This document shows, one piece after another, positions 1 through 8,671 of a stretch of 64,000 bases of DNA (its first letter is position 1; the number at the start of each line of letters is the position of its first letter). The notes under the pieces are model-generated. The model did not search any database. It saw only the letters and a program-made list of their open reading frames with translations, and was not told the origin of the DNA. Source of the DNA: Accumulibacter sp036625275 (GTDB taxonomy: Bacteria; Pseudomonadota; Gammaproteobacteria; Burkholderiales; Rhodocyclaceae); the NCBI RefSeq assembly GCF_036625275.1, contig NZ_JAZKUD010000006.1, forward strand, positions 1 through 64,000. Direction: 5' to 3'. Both the position numbers and the translations under genes were made by a program.

Positions 1-1622
1 TTTTCCTGCTCGACCTGAACTTCGTCGGGCGGGGGCAGGACTTTGATGACCTGGTAGCAGTCTCGGAGCGAAGCGGCAAAGTAGTCCTCCAGGTGCTTGC
101 GGAGCATCCGGTCAACGGTTTCGGCGTGCAATGAGAGCGCCGTTGAACGCAGCTTGGCGGCGAGATTCTGCTGGTTCTTGAAGAACAGGCGGCCGTCCGC
201 CGAATTGTGGAGATACCAGGCGCGCGTCGCCAGTTTGTCGAGGACGTTGGCCTTGAAGGTGGAGAGGTCGCGACCGGGCCGCTGCAGGCAATCAACCAGT
301 TGATACTCGCGCAGCCCATGAATGGCGCCCGGCGTACTGGAGAGCGAGGCAACCAGAATGACGCGTGCGGCTTCGGAGGCGTCGGCATTCCCATTGGCCA
401 GGTCGATCTGCTCAACTTCGGAGTCGCCCCCGTGAGCGATGTCATGCGCAATGGCTTCGCTCAACGAGGGGTTGATGGTGCGAATCTCGGAAGCGATCTC
501 GTCGACGTTGAAATCAATGTCGTACGGACTGATCAGGTCCTTCGCAGCAGCTTTTTCCGATTTCCAGAGGTCGGAGACCACCATCTGCATCAGGCGGATG
601 ACGCCACGGGTCTGCTGAAAGCCTTCGTTTTCCTTGAACTTGCCGACAAGCTCACGCAAATCGGGATGAAAGGGGTAGGCATCGATCACTCGCGTATAGA
701 GTGATTCCGGCGTGGTGGACGTCAGGTTCATGCGAACCGCCTCGCGCAGCGCATCCCGGTAGGCAGCGGCAACCCGCTCGCTTTCTGCCTGCGGTGCGAC
801 GTTCTGAAACAGCCGTTTGCGCAGGATGTGATAAAGCTCATCTCCGTTTGGATTCACCGGTGTGATCGGGACGGCAATTCGACGAGACTCTGAGGTGATG
901 CCTTTCACGGCACGGTCGAACGCAGCTTGCAGGTTCGCCTGGCCGAGGCTGAAATTGCTGCCGGCAAGATCGGACAGGACGAGGCAAACGTTGTCCATCT
1001 CGGCAACAGCGACAAAAAGATTGCCGAGCGCCGTGGTCGTGACCACAGCCAGATCACCATTGCCGACCGGAACCGTCACCGCGTATTCTAGGTACGGTGG
1101 CAACTCATCCAGAAAAAGCACCAACGGGTCCCCGCCAAGCAACTGTTTCCAGGCCTCCGGGCCAGGCGCGCTGAGCAGCGGCGACACATAGCGAGTGAAT
1201 TGCACCGCCTTCCCCAGTTGTTCGGCAATGGACCCCCAGATACCCCCGGCAGCATCGGTGTTGCGTCCATTGAAGCCCACCACACGACAGCGCCCCAATT
1301 TGGGTGCCGGGTCCTTGTCCCCCAGGACGCGGCGGCGCAACTCCGGATCACGCGCAAGCAAGCCAAGCCCGATCATGCTGTGCGTCTTGCCGCCCCCCAT
1401 GGCCTGCGACAGCAGAAAGACTGACGAACCCGCTCCCGAGCCTGAGAGGTGCCGAAACGCACGATCAACCAGGGTCACCATGCCGTTGGTGAAGTAGTTC
1501 TCGTCGAAAAACTCGGAACCGTGAACCTGACCTTTGAGGAACGTATCGAGGCTGAGAACCGTGGCCCGGCGGTCAGCAGCAAAGACGGAGGCTCGGGGGG
1601 TGCAAAGCGTCTTGAGTGTCAT
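1..1622 (-). CDS. DUF499-family AAA+-like ATPase, partial (N-terminal 540 codons)
   Basis: The reverse strand is open without a stop from the ATG at 1622 to the window edge, so the C-terminus lies outside. Seen: a Walker A motif AMGGGKTHS near residue 70 and a Walker B motif VLFLDELPPY near residue 175, followed by a long alpha-helical-looking region. The GGGKTHS/LDELP pair is characteristic of DUF499 (DUF499-DUF1156 loci), large ATPases often found in bacterial defence islands beside DUF1156-type methyltransferases. That role is family knowledge; no partner gene is visible here. The ATG lacks a strong Shine-Dalgarno. The gene lies just beyond the 3' end of a tRNA-Ser, a usual island junction. 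Confidence 0.75.
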   Translation of the reverse strand, partial: MTLKTLCTPRASVFAADRRATVLSLDTFLKGQVHGSEFFDENYFTNGMVTLVDRAFRHLSGSGAGSSVFLLSQAMGGGKTHSMIGLGLLARDPELRRRVLGDKDPAPKLGRCRVVGFNGRNTDAAGGIWGSIAEQLGKAVQFTRYVSPLLSAPGPEAWKQLLGGDPLVLFLDELPPYLEYAVTVPVGNGDLAVVTTTALGNLFVAVAEMDNVCLVLSDLAGSNFSLGQANLQAAFDRAVKGITSESRRIAVPITPVNPNGDELYHILRKRLFQNVAPQAESERVAAAYRDALREAVRMNLTSTTPESLYTRVIDAYPFHPDLRELVGKFKENEGFQQTRGVIRLMQMVVSDLWKSEKAAAKDLISPYDIDFNVDEIASEIRTINPSLSEAIAHDIAHGGDSEVEQIDLANGNADASEAARVILVASLSSTPGAIHGLREYQLVDCLQRPGRDLSTFKANVLDKLATRAWYLHNSADGRLFFKNQQNLAAKLRSTALSLHAETVDRMLRKHLEDYFAASLRDCYQVIKVLPPPDEVQVEQE

Positions 1623-2112
1623 GGATCGTCGTCGAATGCGATTGAACGAAAGCTCGTTGAGGAAGGCAAGCAGAATAGGACACAAGGTTAACAGACTCTT
1701 GACGGTGATGTGCTGTCATGGTGCACGTCGAGATCAAGTTCTCCGTGGGAGATCCTTGGCCAGGCAGGAATTGAAGCGGAGAGAGCAGCAGTACCCGCTG
1801 TCTCAGGCCCACGCCGTTCGCATCCTCCATTTCCTGATGAGGCCTGTGAGAACCCTTGTGGAGGCATTGAGTCCATGACCACAGCGCCGAGCGCTGCCCC
1901 CACCACCAACCAGGCATTTCGCGATGGCATCCCTCACGAAACCAAAGCATACGCCAACGCGAAACCCGCCCACAACCCCGTAATTCCCAAGCAAAAACAA
2001 AGGCTTGAAAAAACCGTACTAAATTCCCGAAGTCAGGAGGTTTCGAGAGAAATGGCCGTTAAGAGCGCAGATATGACATTTGTGGGGTTGGCGAAGTCAG
2101 GAGGTTTCAACG
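1623..2112. other. Gene-free stretch with a 17-bp direct repeat
   Basis: No convincing coding frame is seen between the DUF499 start and the tRNA-Ser terminator; the open frames present are short and mutually overlapping. A 17-bp sequence, cgaagtcaggaggtttc, occurs at 2028-2044 and again at 2092-2108, 64 bp apart. The promoter of the DUF499 gene is presumably here but no clear -35/-10 pair was identified. Confidence 0.5.
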
Positions 2113-2144
2113 AAAAACCCCGCAAAACAAGGCGTTGAGCGGGG
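2113..2144 (-). terminator. Intrinsic terminator after tRNA-Ser(GCU)
   Basis: Read on the minus strand, CCCCGC pairs with GCGGGG across a 15-nt loop and is followed directly by five T. It lies about 40 nt past the tRNA 3' end and would end the lysC/tRNA transcript. Confidence 0.75.
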
Positions 2145-2182
2145 TGTTCGTTTTTGGTTCAGACAGTTTAGGTCTGGTGTCC

Positions 2183-2276
2183 TGGCGGAGACGAAGGGAT
2201 TTGAACCCTTGATGCAGGTTTATGCCCGCATGCTCCCTTAGCAGGGGAGTGCCTTCGACCTCTCGGCCACGTCTCC
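2183..2276 (-). tRNA. serX: tRNA-Ser (anticodon GCU)
   Basis: A class II tRNA of 94 nt with a long variable arm and encoded CCA. The acceptor GGAGACG pairs with CGTCTCC, the anticodon loop contains GCT (reads AGC/AGU), and the T-loop is GTTCAAATC. Its first nucleotide is the last base of the lysC stop codon, so it must be co-transcribed with lysC or use a promoter inside lysC. The symbol is only a generic guess. Confidence 0.95.
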
Positions 2277-3556
2277 TAGGAAGGTGTAATGATATCGGTT
2301 TCACCACGACCGGTCAAACCCAACTTCGATTTTGGAGGTTTTTCCAGGCCAAAGGCCTTGTGCAGGACGCGCACTGCAAGCTCGAGGTATCTTTCTTCGA
2401 TGACCACCGAGATCTTGATCTCGGATGTCGAAATCATCTGCAGGTTGATGTTTTCCTTGGCCAGTGCGCCGAACATCTTGCTTGCCACGCCTGGATGGGA
2501 GCGCATGCCAACTCCAACAGCGGACACCTTGCAGGTGGTGGTGTCCCCGCTGATGTCGCGTGCGCCAATTTTTTCCTTGACGGTTTCCAGGATGGAAAAC
2601 GCCTTGCTGTAGTCAGTGCGATTGACGGTGAAAGAAAAGTCGGTGGTATCGTCACGGCCGATATTCTGGATGATCATGTCGACGTCGATGTTCGCATCGG
2701 CAATCGGCCCGAGGATCTGGTAAGCAATGCCTGGACGATCCGGAACGCCCAGTACGGTGAGTTTGGCTTCGTCGCGATTGAAAGCGATCCCGGAGATAAT
2801 CGGTTGTTCCATATTCCCTTTTTCCTCAACAGTGATCAACGTACCTTCACCTTCCTCCTCGAAGCTGGAAAGCACACGGAGTTTGACTTTGTACTTGCCG
2901 GCAAACTCGACCGAGCGGATCTGGAGCACCTTGGACCCGAGACTGGCCATCTCCAGCATCTCTTCAAAAGTGATGCTGTCGAGTTTGCGTGCTTCCGGAA
3001 CGACGCGCGGGTCAGTCGTGTAGACGCCGTCAACATCAGTGTAGATTTGGCATTCGTCGGCCTTCATCGCTGCTGCCAACGCCACGGCAGAAGTGTCCGA
3101 TCCTCCCCGACCCAGGGTGGTGATGTTGCCAAATTCATCGGCACCCTGAAAGCCTGCCACGACGACGACGTGTCCATCAGCCAGCGCCTTGCGAATCCGG
3201 TGCTGGTCGATTTTCAGAATCCGCGCCTTGGTAAAGGTGCTATCGGTCAGCACCCCGACCTGGAAACCGGTAAAGCTCTTTGCCTTGAGCCCCTCGGCGT
3301 GCATGGCCATGGCCAGCAAGCCGATGGTCACCTGTTCGCCAGTCGAGGCGATCACGTCGAGTTCGCGCGGGTCCGGTGTAGGCGAGATCTCCCTGGCCAG
3401 GCCGATCAGCCGGTTGGTCTCTCCGGCCATGGCCGAAGGAACCAGGATAATGTCGTGTCCTTGCGCTCGCCAGCGAGCAACTCGCTTGGCGACATTCTTG
3501 ATGCGATCCGTCGATGCAACCGACGTGCCACCAAACTTCTGAACGATCAGTGCCAT
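2276..3556 (-). CDS. lysC: Aspartate kinase
   Basis: Phosphorylates L-aspartate with ATP, the first step to lysine, threonine, methionine and diaminopimelate. Seen: KFGGTS at residues 7-12 (substrate/ATP site), GRGGSDTSA in the kinase core, and two C-terminal ACT-type domains that in this family bind feedback inhibitors. At 426 aa it matches the monofunctional betaproteobacterial form. Start ATG 3556 (MALIVQKFGG) is chosen over a longer open frame because the family begins there. No lysine riboswitch was recognised upstream. Its TAG stop overlaps the tRNA-Ser by one base. Confidence 0.95.
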   Translation of the reverse strand: MALIVQKFGGTSVASTDRIKNVAKRVARWRAQGHDIILVPSAMAGETNRLIGLAREISPTPDPRELDVIASTGEQVTIGLLAMAMHAEGLKAKSFTGFQVGVLTDSTFTKARILKIDQHRIRKALADGHVVVVAGFQGADEFGNITTLGRGGSDTSAVALAAAMKADECQIYTDVDGVYTTDPRVVPEARKLDSITFEEMLEMASLGSKVLQIRSVEFAGKYKVKLRVLSSFEEEGEGTLITVEEKGNMEQPIISGIAFNRDEAKLTVLGVPDRPGIAYQILGPIADANIDVDMIIQNIGRDDTTDFSFTVNRTDYSKAFSILETVKEKIGARDISGDTTTCKVSAVGVGMRSHPGVASKMFGALAKENINLQMISTSEIKISVVIEERYLELAVRVLHKAFGLEKPPKSKLGLTGRGETDIITPS

Positions 3557-3863
3557 CCCCAATCCAGTTGAAAAACGCAAAAGCCGGCATTCTAATGCAA
3601 GGCATGACCTTCCCGCAAAAGGCAAGCGCTTCGCGCTTCTTTTTGGTCATGCTAAAGTCCGATCCGGACTTGTGCTAAGCTCAGACTGGCCGTTTTTTGG
3701 CCAGCAGCACCACAAGCAGGGGAAGATCACCCGGCAGCGATTGCCGGCAGGGACTTTTCCGAGCAATTTGAAGACCGTGACTGGAGGTTTTTGGGGGAGG
3801 CTGGTTTCGCGCCCTGCGAACCGGTTATTTTGAATACTGGTACTACACGTGATGGAGGAATGA
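3557..3863. promoter_or_regulatory. Divergent lysC/pntA intergenic region with several hairpins
   Basis: No gene seen. Three perfect small hairpins lie in it: AAGCGC-ttc-GCGCTT followed by cTTTTT (3624-3644, terminator-like on the plus strand), AGTCCG-atc-CGGACT (3656-3670), and CTGGCC-gtttttt-GGCCAG (3686-3704). The first would sit in the lysC 5' leader on the minus strand. Promoters for both genes are presumably here but are not clearly recognisable. Confidence 0.4.
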
Positions 3864-5459
3864 ATGCCGCTAACAATCGGAGTTCCCAGAGAGACTGCTG
3901 CAGGAGAAAAACGGGTTGCGACCGTACCCGAAGTCGTTGAAAAACTGATCAAGCTGGGTTTCGCCGTGCTGGTCGAATCCGGCGCCGGCGACGCCGCGAA
4001 CATCTCGGACGATGCGTACAAGGCTGCCGGCGCTGCGATCGCTGAAGGGGCGGTCAACCTCTGGTCGTCGTCGGACATCATCTTCAAGGTACGTGGGCCG
4101 TCAGCAGCAGAAGTCGGCCTGATGCGCGAGGGGAGCACGCTGGTCAGCTTCATCTGGCCGGCCCAGAACCCCGAGCTTCTGCAGCAACTCGCTGCGCGCA
4201 AGGCGACGGTGCTGGCCATCGACTCGCTGCCGCGCACGCTCTCTCGCGCCCAGAAGATGGACGCGTTGACCTCCCAGGCTGGCGTGGCTGGCTACCGCGC
4301 TGTCATCGAGGCTGCCAACGCCTTCGGTCGCTTCTTCAACGGCCAGATCACGGCGGCTGGCAAGGTTCCGCCGGCCAAGGTCTTCATTGCCGGTGCTGGC
4401 GTCGCCGGCCTGGCGGCGATTGGCACTGCCGCCAACCTCGGCGCCATCGTTCGCGCCAACGACACGCGTGCCGAAGTGGCCGATCAGGTCGCGTCGCTGG
4501 GCGGTGAATTCGTCAAGGTTGATTACGAGGAAGAAGGTTCCGGTGGCGGCGGTTACGCGAAGGTGATGAGCGAGGGCTTCCAGAAAGCCCAGCGCGACAT
4601 GTACGCCAGGCAAGCCCGTGAGGTGGACATCATTATCACCACCGCGCTGATTCCTGGCAAACCGGCGCCCAGGCTGATCACCGCCGAGATGGTGCGCTCA
4701 ATGAAAGCGGGCAGCGTAATCGTCGACATGGCCGCCGAACAGGGCGGCAACTGCGAACTGACCGAGCCTGGCCAGGCAGTCGTGAAGCACGACGTCACCA
4801 TCATCGGCTACACCGATCTGGTCAGCCGCTTGGCGCGGCAGTCGTCGACGCTGTACAGCACCAATCTGTTCCGCCTCGCTGAGGAACTGTGCAAGACCAA
4901 GGACGGCATCATCGACGTCAATATGGAGGACGAAGCCATCCGCGGCCTGACTGTCATCAAGGAAGGCAACATCACTTGGCCGCCTCCGGCACCCAAGCCG
5001 TCGGCAGCAGCGCCAGTTGCGCCACCGGCGGTGGCCCAGCCGGTGGTGGCCGCGAAAAAATCGCATGGTCACGGCAAGGGTAGCGCCCCGACTTCCGGCA
5101 CCGCCGTGGCCATGCTCTTTGCCGCCGCCGCAGTGATCTTCTGGTTCATCGGCGCGGGAGCGCCTGCGGCTTTCCTCGGTCACTTCACGGTTTTCGTGCT
5201 GGCCTGTTTCGTCGGCTATATGGTGGTCTGGAACGTCACACCCGCCTTGCACACGCCGCTGATGAGTGTCACCAATGCCATCAGCAGCATCATCGCCATC
5301 GGTGCGCTGGTGCAGATTGCACCTCCGCTGGCGGGTGGGATCGACCGCCCGGCCGACTGGATCCGCTGGCTGGCCGTCGGTGCCATCGTCCTGGCGACGA
5401 TCAACATGTTCGGCGGCTTCGCCGTAACCCAGCGCATGCTGGCGATGTTCCGCAAATAG
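3864..5459 (+). CDS. pntA: NAD(P) transhydrogenase, alpha subunit
   Basis: Membrane proton-translocating transhydrogenase subunit that binds NAD(H) and, with PntB, drives NADP+ reduction with the proton gradient. Seen: alanine dehydrogenase/PNT N-terminal domain starting MPLTIGVPRETAAGEKR, a Rossmann motif GAGVAGLAAIGTA near residue 180, an Ala/Pro-rich linker around residue 375-405, then hydrophobic segments to the C-terminus. At 531 aa it is a single-chain PntA of the E. coli type (about 510), not a split PntAA/PntAB. GGAGGA just upstream supports ATG 3864. pntB follows after a few bases, giving a two-gene operon. Confidence 0.95.
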   Translation: MPLTIGVPRETAAGEKRVATVPEVVEKLIKLGFAVLVESGAGDAANISDDAYKAAGAAIAEGAVNLWSSSDIIFKVRGPSAAEVGLMREGSTLVSFIWPAQNPELLQQLAARKATVLAIDSLPRTLSRAQKMDALTSQAGVAGYRAVIEAANAFGRFFNGQITAAGKVPPAKVFIAGAGVAGLAAIGTAANLGAIVRANDTRAEVADQVASLGGEFVKVDYEEEGSGGGGYAKVMSEGFQKAQRDMYARQAREVDIIITTALIPGKPAPRLITAEMVRSMKAGSVIVDMAAEQGGNCELTEPGQAVVKHDVTIIGYTDLVSRLARQSSTLYSTNLFRLAEELCKTKDGIIDVNMEDEAIRGLTVIKEGNITWPPPAPKPSAAAPVAPPAVAQPVVAAKKSHGHGKGSAPTSGTAVAMLFAAAAVIFWFIGAGAPAAFLGHFTVFVLACFVGYMVVWNVTPALHTPLMSVTNAISSIIAIGALVQIAPPLAGGIDRPADWIRWLAVGAIVLATINMFGGFAVTQRMLAMFRK

Positions 5460-5471
5460 GAGTTGATGAAC

Positions 5472-6890
5472 ATGTCTGAAAGCCTGGCAACTGTCTCCTA
5501 CCTCGGAGCAACCATCCTCTTCATCCTCTGCCTCGGTGGGCTCAGCAATCCGGAGACCTCGCGACGCGGCAACCTGTACGGAATCATCGGCATGTCCATC
5601 GCCGTTCTGGCGACGGTCTTCGGCCCGCACGTCGGGGGAAGCGGGTACGCGTGGATCATCGCCGCGATGGTGGTCGGTGCGAGCATCGGCATCTATGCGG
5701 CCCGTACCGTGCAGATGACCCAGATGCCTGAACTGGTCGCGCTGATGCACAGCATGGTCGGCCTTGCGGCGATGCTGGTCGGTTTTGCGAACTACATCGA
5801 TCCTGGCGCGTCGGCGCATATGAGCGGCGCGGAGAAATCGATTCACGAGGTTGAAATCTACCTTGGCATTCTGATTGGTGCAGTGACCTTCTCGGGGTCG
5901 GTCATCGCCTTCGGCAAACTTTCCGGCAAGATTTCGGGCAATCCGCTGCTGCTGCCGGCTCGCCACTGGATCAATCTCGCCGGACTGCTGGTCGTCATCT
6001 ACTTCGGACGCGAATTCCTGCATGCTCATTCGGTCAGTGAAGGCATGACGCCGCTGATCGTGATGACGGTCATCGCGCTGCTCTTCGGCATCCACATGGT
6101 GATGGCGATCGGAGGAGCCGACATGCCGGTGGTGGTCTCGATGCTCAACAGCTACTCTGGCTGGGCTGCGGCGGCGACCGGTTTCATGCTCTCGAACGAC
6201 CTGTTGATCGTCACCGGCGCGCTGGTCGGATCGAGCGGTGCGATCCTGTCGTACATCATGTGTGCGGCGATGAATCGCCACTTCATCAGCGTCATCGCCG
6301 GCGGCTTCGGGACGACCGGAGGAACGCCTGCAGCGGCCGCTGGCGGCGCCCAACCAGCCGGCGAAGTGGTCCCGATCGTCGCTCCCGAAACCGCCGAAAT
6401 GCTGCGCGAAGCCAAGAACGTGATCATCGTTCCCGGCTATGGCATGGCGGTGGCGCAGGCACAGCACACGGTCTACGAGATCACCAAGTTGCTCCGCGAG
6501 AAGGGGGTGAACGTTCGCTTCGGCATTCACCCAGTGGCGGGCCGCATGCCCGGCCACATGAACGTTCTTCTGGCCGAAGCCAAGGTCCCTTACGATATCG
6601 TGCAGGAAATGGATGAGCTCAATGACGATTTTCCGAAGACCGATGTCGCGATGATCATTGGCGCTAACGACATCGTCAATCCGGCGGCACAGGATGATCC
6701 AAACAGCCCGATCGCCGGCATGCCCGTCCTGGAAGTCTGGAAGGCAAAAACCTCGATCGTGATGAAACGCAGCATGGCCTCCGGCTATGCCGGCGTGGAC
6801 AACCCACTCTTCTACAAGGAAAACAACCGCATGCTCTTTGGCGATGCCAAGAAGATGCTCGATGAGGTGCTGGTTGCCCTGAAGATCTGA
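5472..6890 (+). CDS. pntB: NAD(P) transhydrogenase, beta subunit
   Basis: Partner of PntA carrying the NADP(H)-binding domain and much of the proton channel. Seen: about eight or nine hydrophobic segments in the first 270 residues, then a soluble domain with VPGYGMAVAQAQ and GANDIVNPAA, the PntB NADP site. ATG 5472 (MSESLATVSY) is preferred over ATG 5466 because AGGAG at 5458-5462 is 9 nt away and the family starts there. 472 aa. A strong terminator follows. Confidence 0.95.
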   Translation: MSESLATVSYLGATILFILCLGGLSNPETSRRGNLYGIIGMSIAVLATVFGPHVGGSGYAWIIAAMVVGASIGIYAARTVQMTQMPELVALMHSMVGLAAMLVGFANYIDPGASAHMSGAEKSIHEVEIYLGILIGAVTFSGSVIAFGKLSGKISGNPLLLPARHWINLAGLLVVIYFGREFLHAHSVSEGMTPLIVMTVIALLFGIHMVMAIGGADMPVVVSMLNSYSGWAAAATGFMLSNDLLIVTGALVGSSGAILSYIMCAAMNRHFISVIAGGFGTTGGTPAAAAGGAQPAGEVVPIVAPETAEMLREAKNVIIVPGYGMAVAQAQHTVYEITKLLREKGVNVRFGIHPVAGRMPGHMNVLLAEAKVPYDIVQEMDELNDDFPKTDVAMIIGANDIVNPAAQDDPNSPIAGMPVLEVWKAKTSIVMKRSMASGYAGVDNPLFYKENNRMLFGDAKKMLDEVLVALKI

Positions 6891-6914
6891 TCGGAGTCCT
6901 TTCTCGTTCGCCCG

Positions 6915-6946
6915 GCAACGCCCGCATGCGCGGGCGTTGCGCTTTT
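6915..6946 (+). terminator. Intrinsic terminator of pntAB
   Basis: An 11-bp perfect stem, GCAACGCCCGC / GCGGGCGTTGC (6915-6925 and 6930-6940) with loop ATGC, followed by GCTTTT, 25 nt after the pntB stop. Confidence 0.85.
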
Positions 6947-7042
6947 CGAAGGGTGAATTTTTCGGATGTGGATCGACATCTGGTAAAATCACGCCGATGA
7001 GTGCAGGCGCATCCGCCAGCTATCCTATCTCTAGGGGGTGAC

Positions 7043-7504
7043 ATGGAGGTCAAAGAAGTTCTGCAGGTCAAAGATTCAGCGCTGTTTGCCGTACATCCCG
7101 ACTCGCCTCTTTCGGAAGCGGTCATCATGATGGCCGAGAATGACATCGGCTCGGTGATCGTCATGGAGGGAGGCAAGCTGGCAGGAATGCTGACTTTTCG
7201 TGAAGTCATGGCAATCCTCGCCAAACGCCAGACCGAGCGCCGGGTCGGGCCAACGCCGCCGATTGCCGAAATTCTGGTCATCGAGGCGATGGACCGCAAC
7301 CCCCCAACCGCTGATCCGGACATGGACGTCGACGAATTGCGTCGAATCATGGTGGACACACACACCCGCTATGTGCCGGTCATGGAAGAAGATACCATTG
7401 TCGGGATCGTCTCCTTTCACGACGTCGCCAAGGCCGTGCTCGAAGAGCGCAACCTGGAAAACAAGCTGCTCAAGGCGTACATCAAGGATTGGCCATCGCC
7501 TTAG
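7043..7504 (+). CDS. Two-CBS-domain protein
   Basis: A 153-aa soluble protein made almost entirely of two CBS motifs (about residues 8-65 and 85-140), with the usual SEAVIMMAENDIGSVIV and RYVPVMEEDTIVGIVS patterns. Stand-alone CBS pairs bind adenine nucleotides and act as energy sensors or regulators; the target here is unknown. Start ATG 7043 has AGGGGG just upstream; a GTG at 7001 in frame lacks a site. The gene is alone between the pntB terminator and the convergent dgt. Confidence 0.8.
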   Translation: MEVKEVLQVKDSALFAVHPDSPLSEAVIMMAENDIGSVIVMEGGKLAGMLTFREVMAILAKRQTERRVGPTPPIAEILVIEAMDRNPPTADPDMDVDELRRIMVDTHTRYVPVMEEDTIVGIVSFHDVAKAVLEERNLENKLLKAYIKDWPSP

Positions 7505-7525
7505 TGCGCTGCTCGCCGACCCGCA

Positions 7526-7540
7526 AACCCCACAGGGGTT
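7526..7540. terminator. Possible bidirectional hairpin between the CBS gene and dgt
   Basis: AACCCC-aca-GGGGTT, a perfect 6-bp stem in the 42-bp gap between two convergent genes. There is no good T-run on either side, so termination is only possible. Confidence 0.35.
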
Positions 7541-7546
7541 GGGTTC

Positions 7547-8671
7547 TCAGCCCTCCACACCCACTGCAAACAAGCGGCGATGTTCCTTGACGGCATAGCG
7601 ATCGGTCATCCCAGCGACATAGTCGGCCACCCTGCGGACTTGATCGCCATCGGCAAGCACCTGATATTGCGGGGGCAGCAAGCGCGGATTGCTGACAAAG
7701 GCGGAAAATAGATCGCTGACGATACGTTTCGCCCTGCTGGCCATCCGCAGAACCTGATAGTGCTGATAGAGGTGGACATGCAGGAAGCGCTTCAGTTGGC
7801 GCTGCGCCGCGTATAAATCGTCGGAGAACGCCACCAGTGGCGGCGCCAGGTGCACCTCGGACAGATCCCGCGGCCTTTGCCGCGCAATGTGGTTTTCGGT
7901 GGTTTCGATCAGGTCGCAAACCAGGGTATTGATCATGCGCCGGATGGTTTCGTGGATCAGCCGGCGCCCGCCCAGTTCGGGATGAATTTTCCGGACGTCG
8001 GCAATGTGCCGGGAAAACAGGCTGACCTCCTGAAGTTGTTCGAGCGTGATCAGCCCGGCGCGCAATCCGTCGTCCACATCATGATTGTTATAAGCGATTT
8101 CATCCGCCAGGTTGCAGATCTGTGCTTCGAGCGACGGTTGTGTATGTCTGAGGAACCGCTCGCCAAGTTTGCCAAGCTGGCGAGCGTTGTCCACGGAACA
8201 ATGTTTGACGATGCCTTCGCGGGTCTCGAAACAGAGGTTGAGGCCATCAAAAGCGGCGTAGCGCTCCTCCAGCAGGTCAACCGTTCGCAGACTCTGCAGA
8301 TTGTGTTCAAAGCCTCCATGCGCACGCATGCAATCGTTGAGCGCATCCTGCCCGGCATGGCCAAAAGGCGTATGACCGAGATCGTGAGCGAGTGAAATGG
8401 CTTCGGCCAGATCCTCGTTGAGCTGTAGCGAACGCGCGATGCCACGCGCGATCTGGGCGACTTCAAGGCTGTGTGTCAGGCGGGTACGAAAGAGGTCGCC
8501 TTCGTGATTGACGAATACCTGTGTCTTGTATTCGAGGCGTCGAAAGGCCGTGGAATGGATGATCCGGTCACGATCGCGCTGGAACTCGCTGCGATGGGCG
8601 GGTTCGCTGTCGGCATAACGGCGACCGCGTGAGTTGAGCGCGGTGACTGCGTACGGAGCAAGCTCAGGCAT
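7547..8671 (-). CDS. dgt: Deoxyguanosinetriphosphate triphosphohydrolase-like protein
   Basis: HD-superfamily dNTPase that releases triphosphate from deoxynucleotides. Seen: H in LTHSLEVAQIARG and the HD pair in SLAHDLGHTPFGHAG, the metal-binding HD residues, plus the arginine-rich start RDRDRIIHSTAFRRLEYKTQVF typical of the family. 374 aa from ATG 8671 (MPELAPYAV); this start overlaps the upstream aroB stop by 8 bp, consistent with an aroK-aroB-dgt operon as in related betaproteobacteria. Confidence 0.9.
   Translation of the reverse strand: MPELAPYAVTALNSRGRRYADSEPAHRSEFQRDRDRIIHSTAFRRLEYKTQVFVNHEGDLFRTRLTHSLEVAQIARGIARSLQLNEDLAEAISLAHDLGHTPFGHAGQDALNDCMRAHGGFEHNLQSLRTVDLLEERYAAFDGLNLCFETREGIVKHCSVDNARQLGKLGERFLRHTQPSLEAQICNLADEIAYNNHDVDDGLRAGLITLEQLQEVSLFSRHIADVRKIHPELGGRRLIHETIRRMINTLVCDLIETTENHIARQRPRDLSEVHLAPPLVAFSDDLYAAQRQLKRFLHVHLYQHYQVLRMASRAKRIVSDLFSAFVSNPRLLPPQYQVLADGDQVRRVADYVAGMTDRYAVKEHRRLFAVGVEG

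Noticed and set aside
1688..2000. Several 60-80-codon minus-strand frames upstream of the DUF499 gene
   Set aside because: Short, mutually overlapping, no ribosome site or domain.
2222..3571. 449-codon open frame on the plus strand over lysC
   Set aside because: Antisense of lysC; lysC has all family motifs.
3557..3700. Lysine riboswitch upstream of lysC
   Set aside because: Only simple hairpins are seen; none of the conserved L-box elements.
4698..6992. 764-codon open frame on the minus strand across pntA/pntB
   Set aside because: Shadow of highly GC3-biased pntAB; composition is His/Asp/Arg-rich with no domain.
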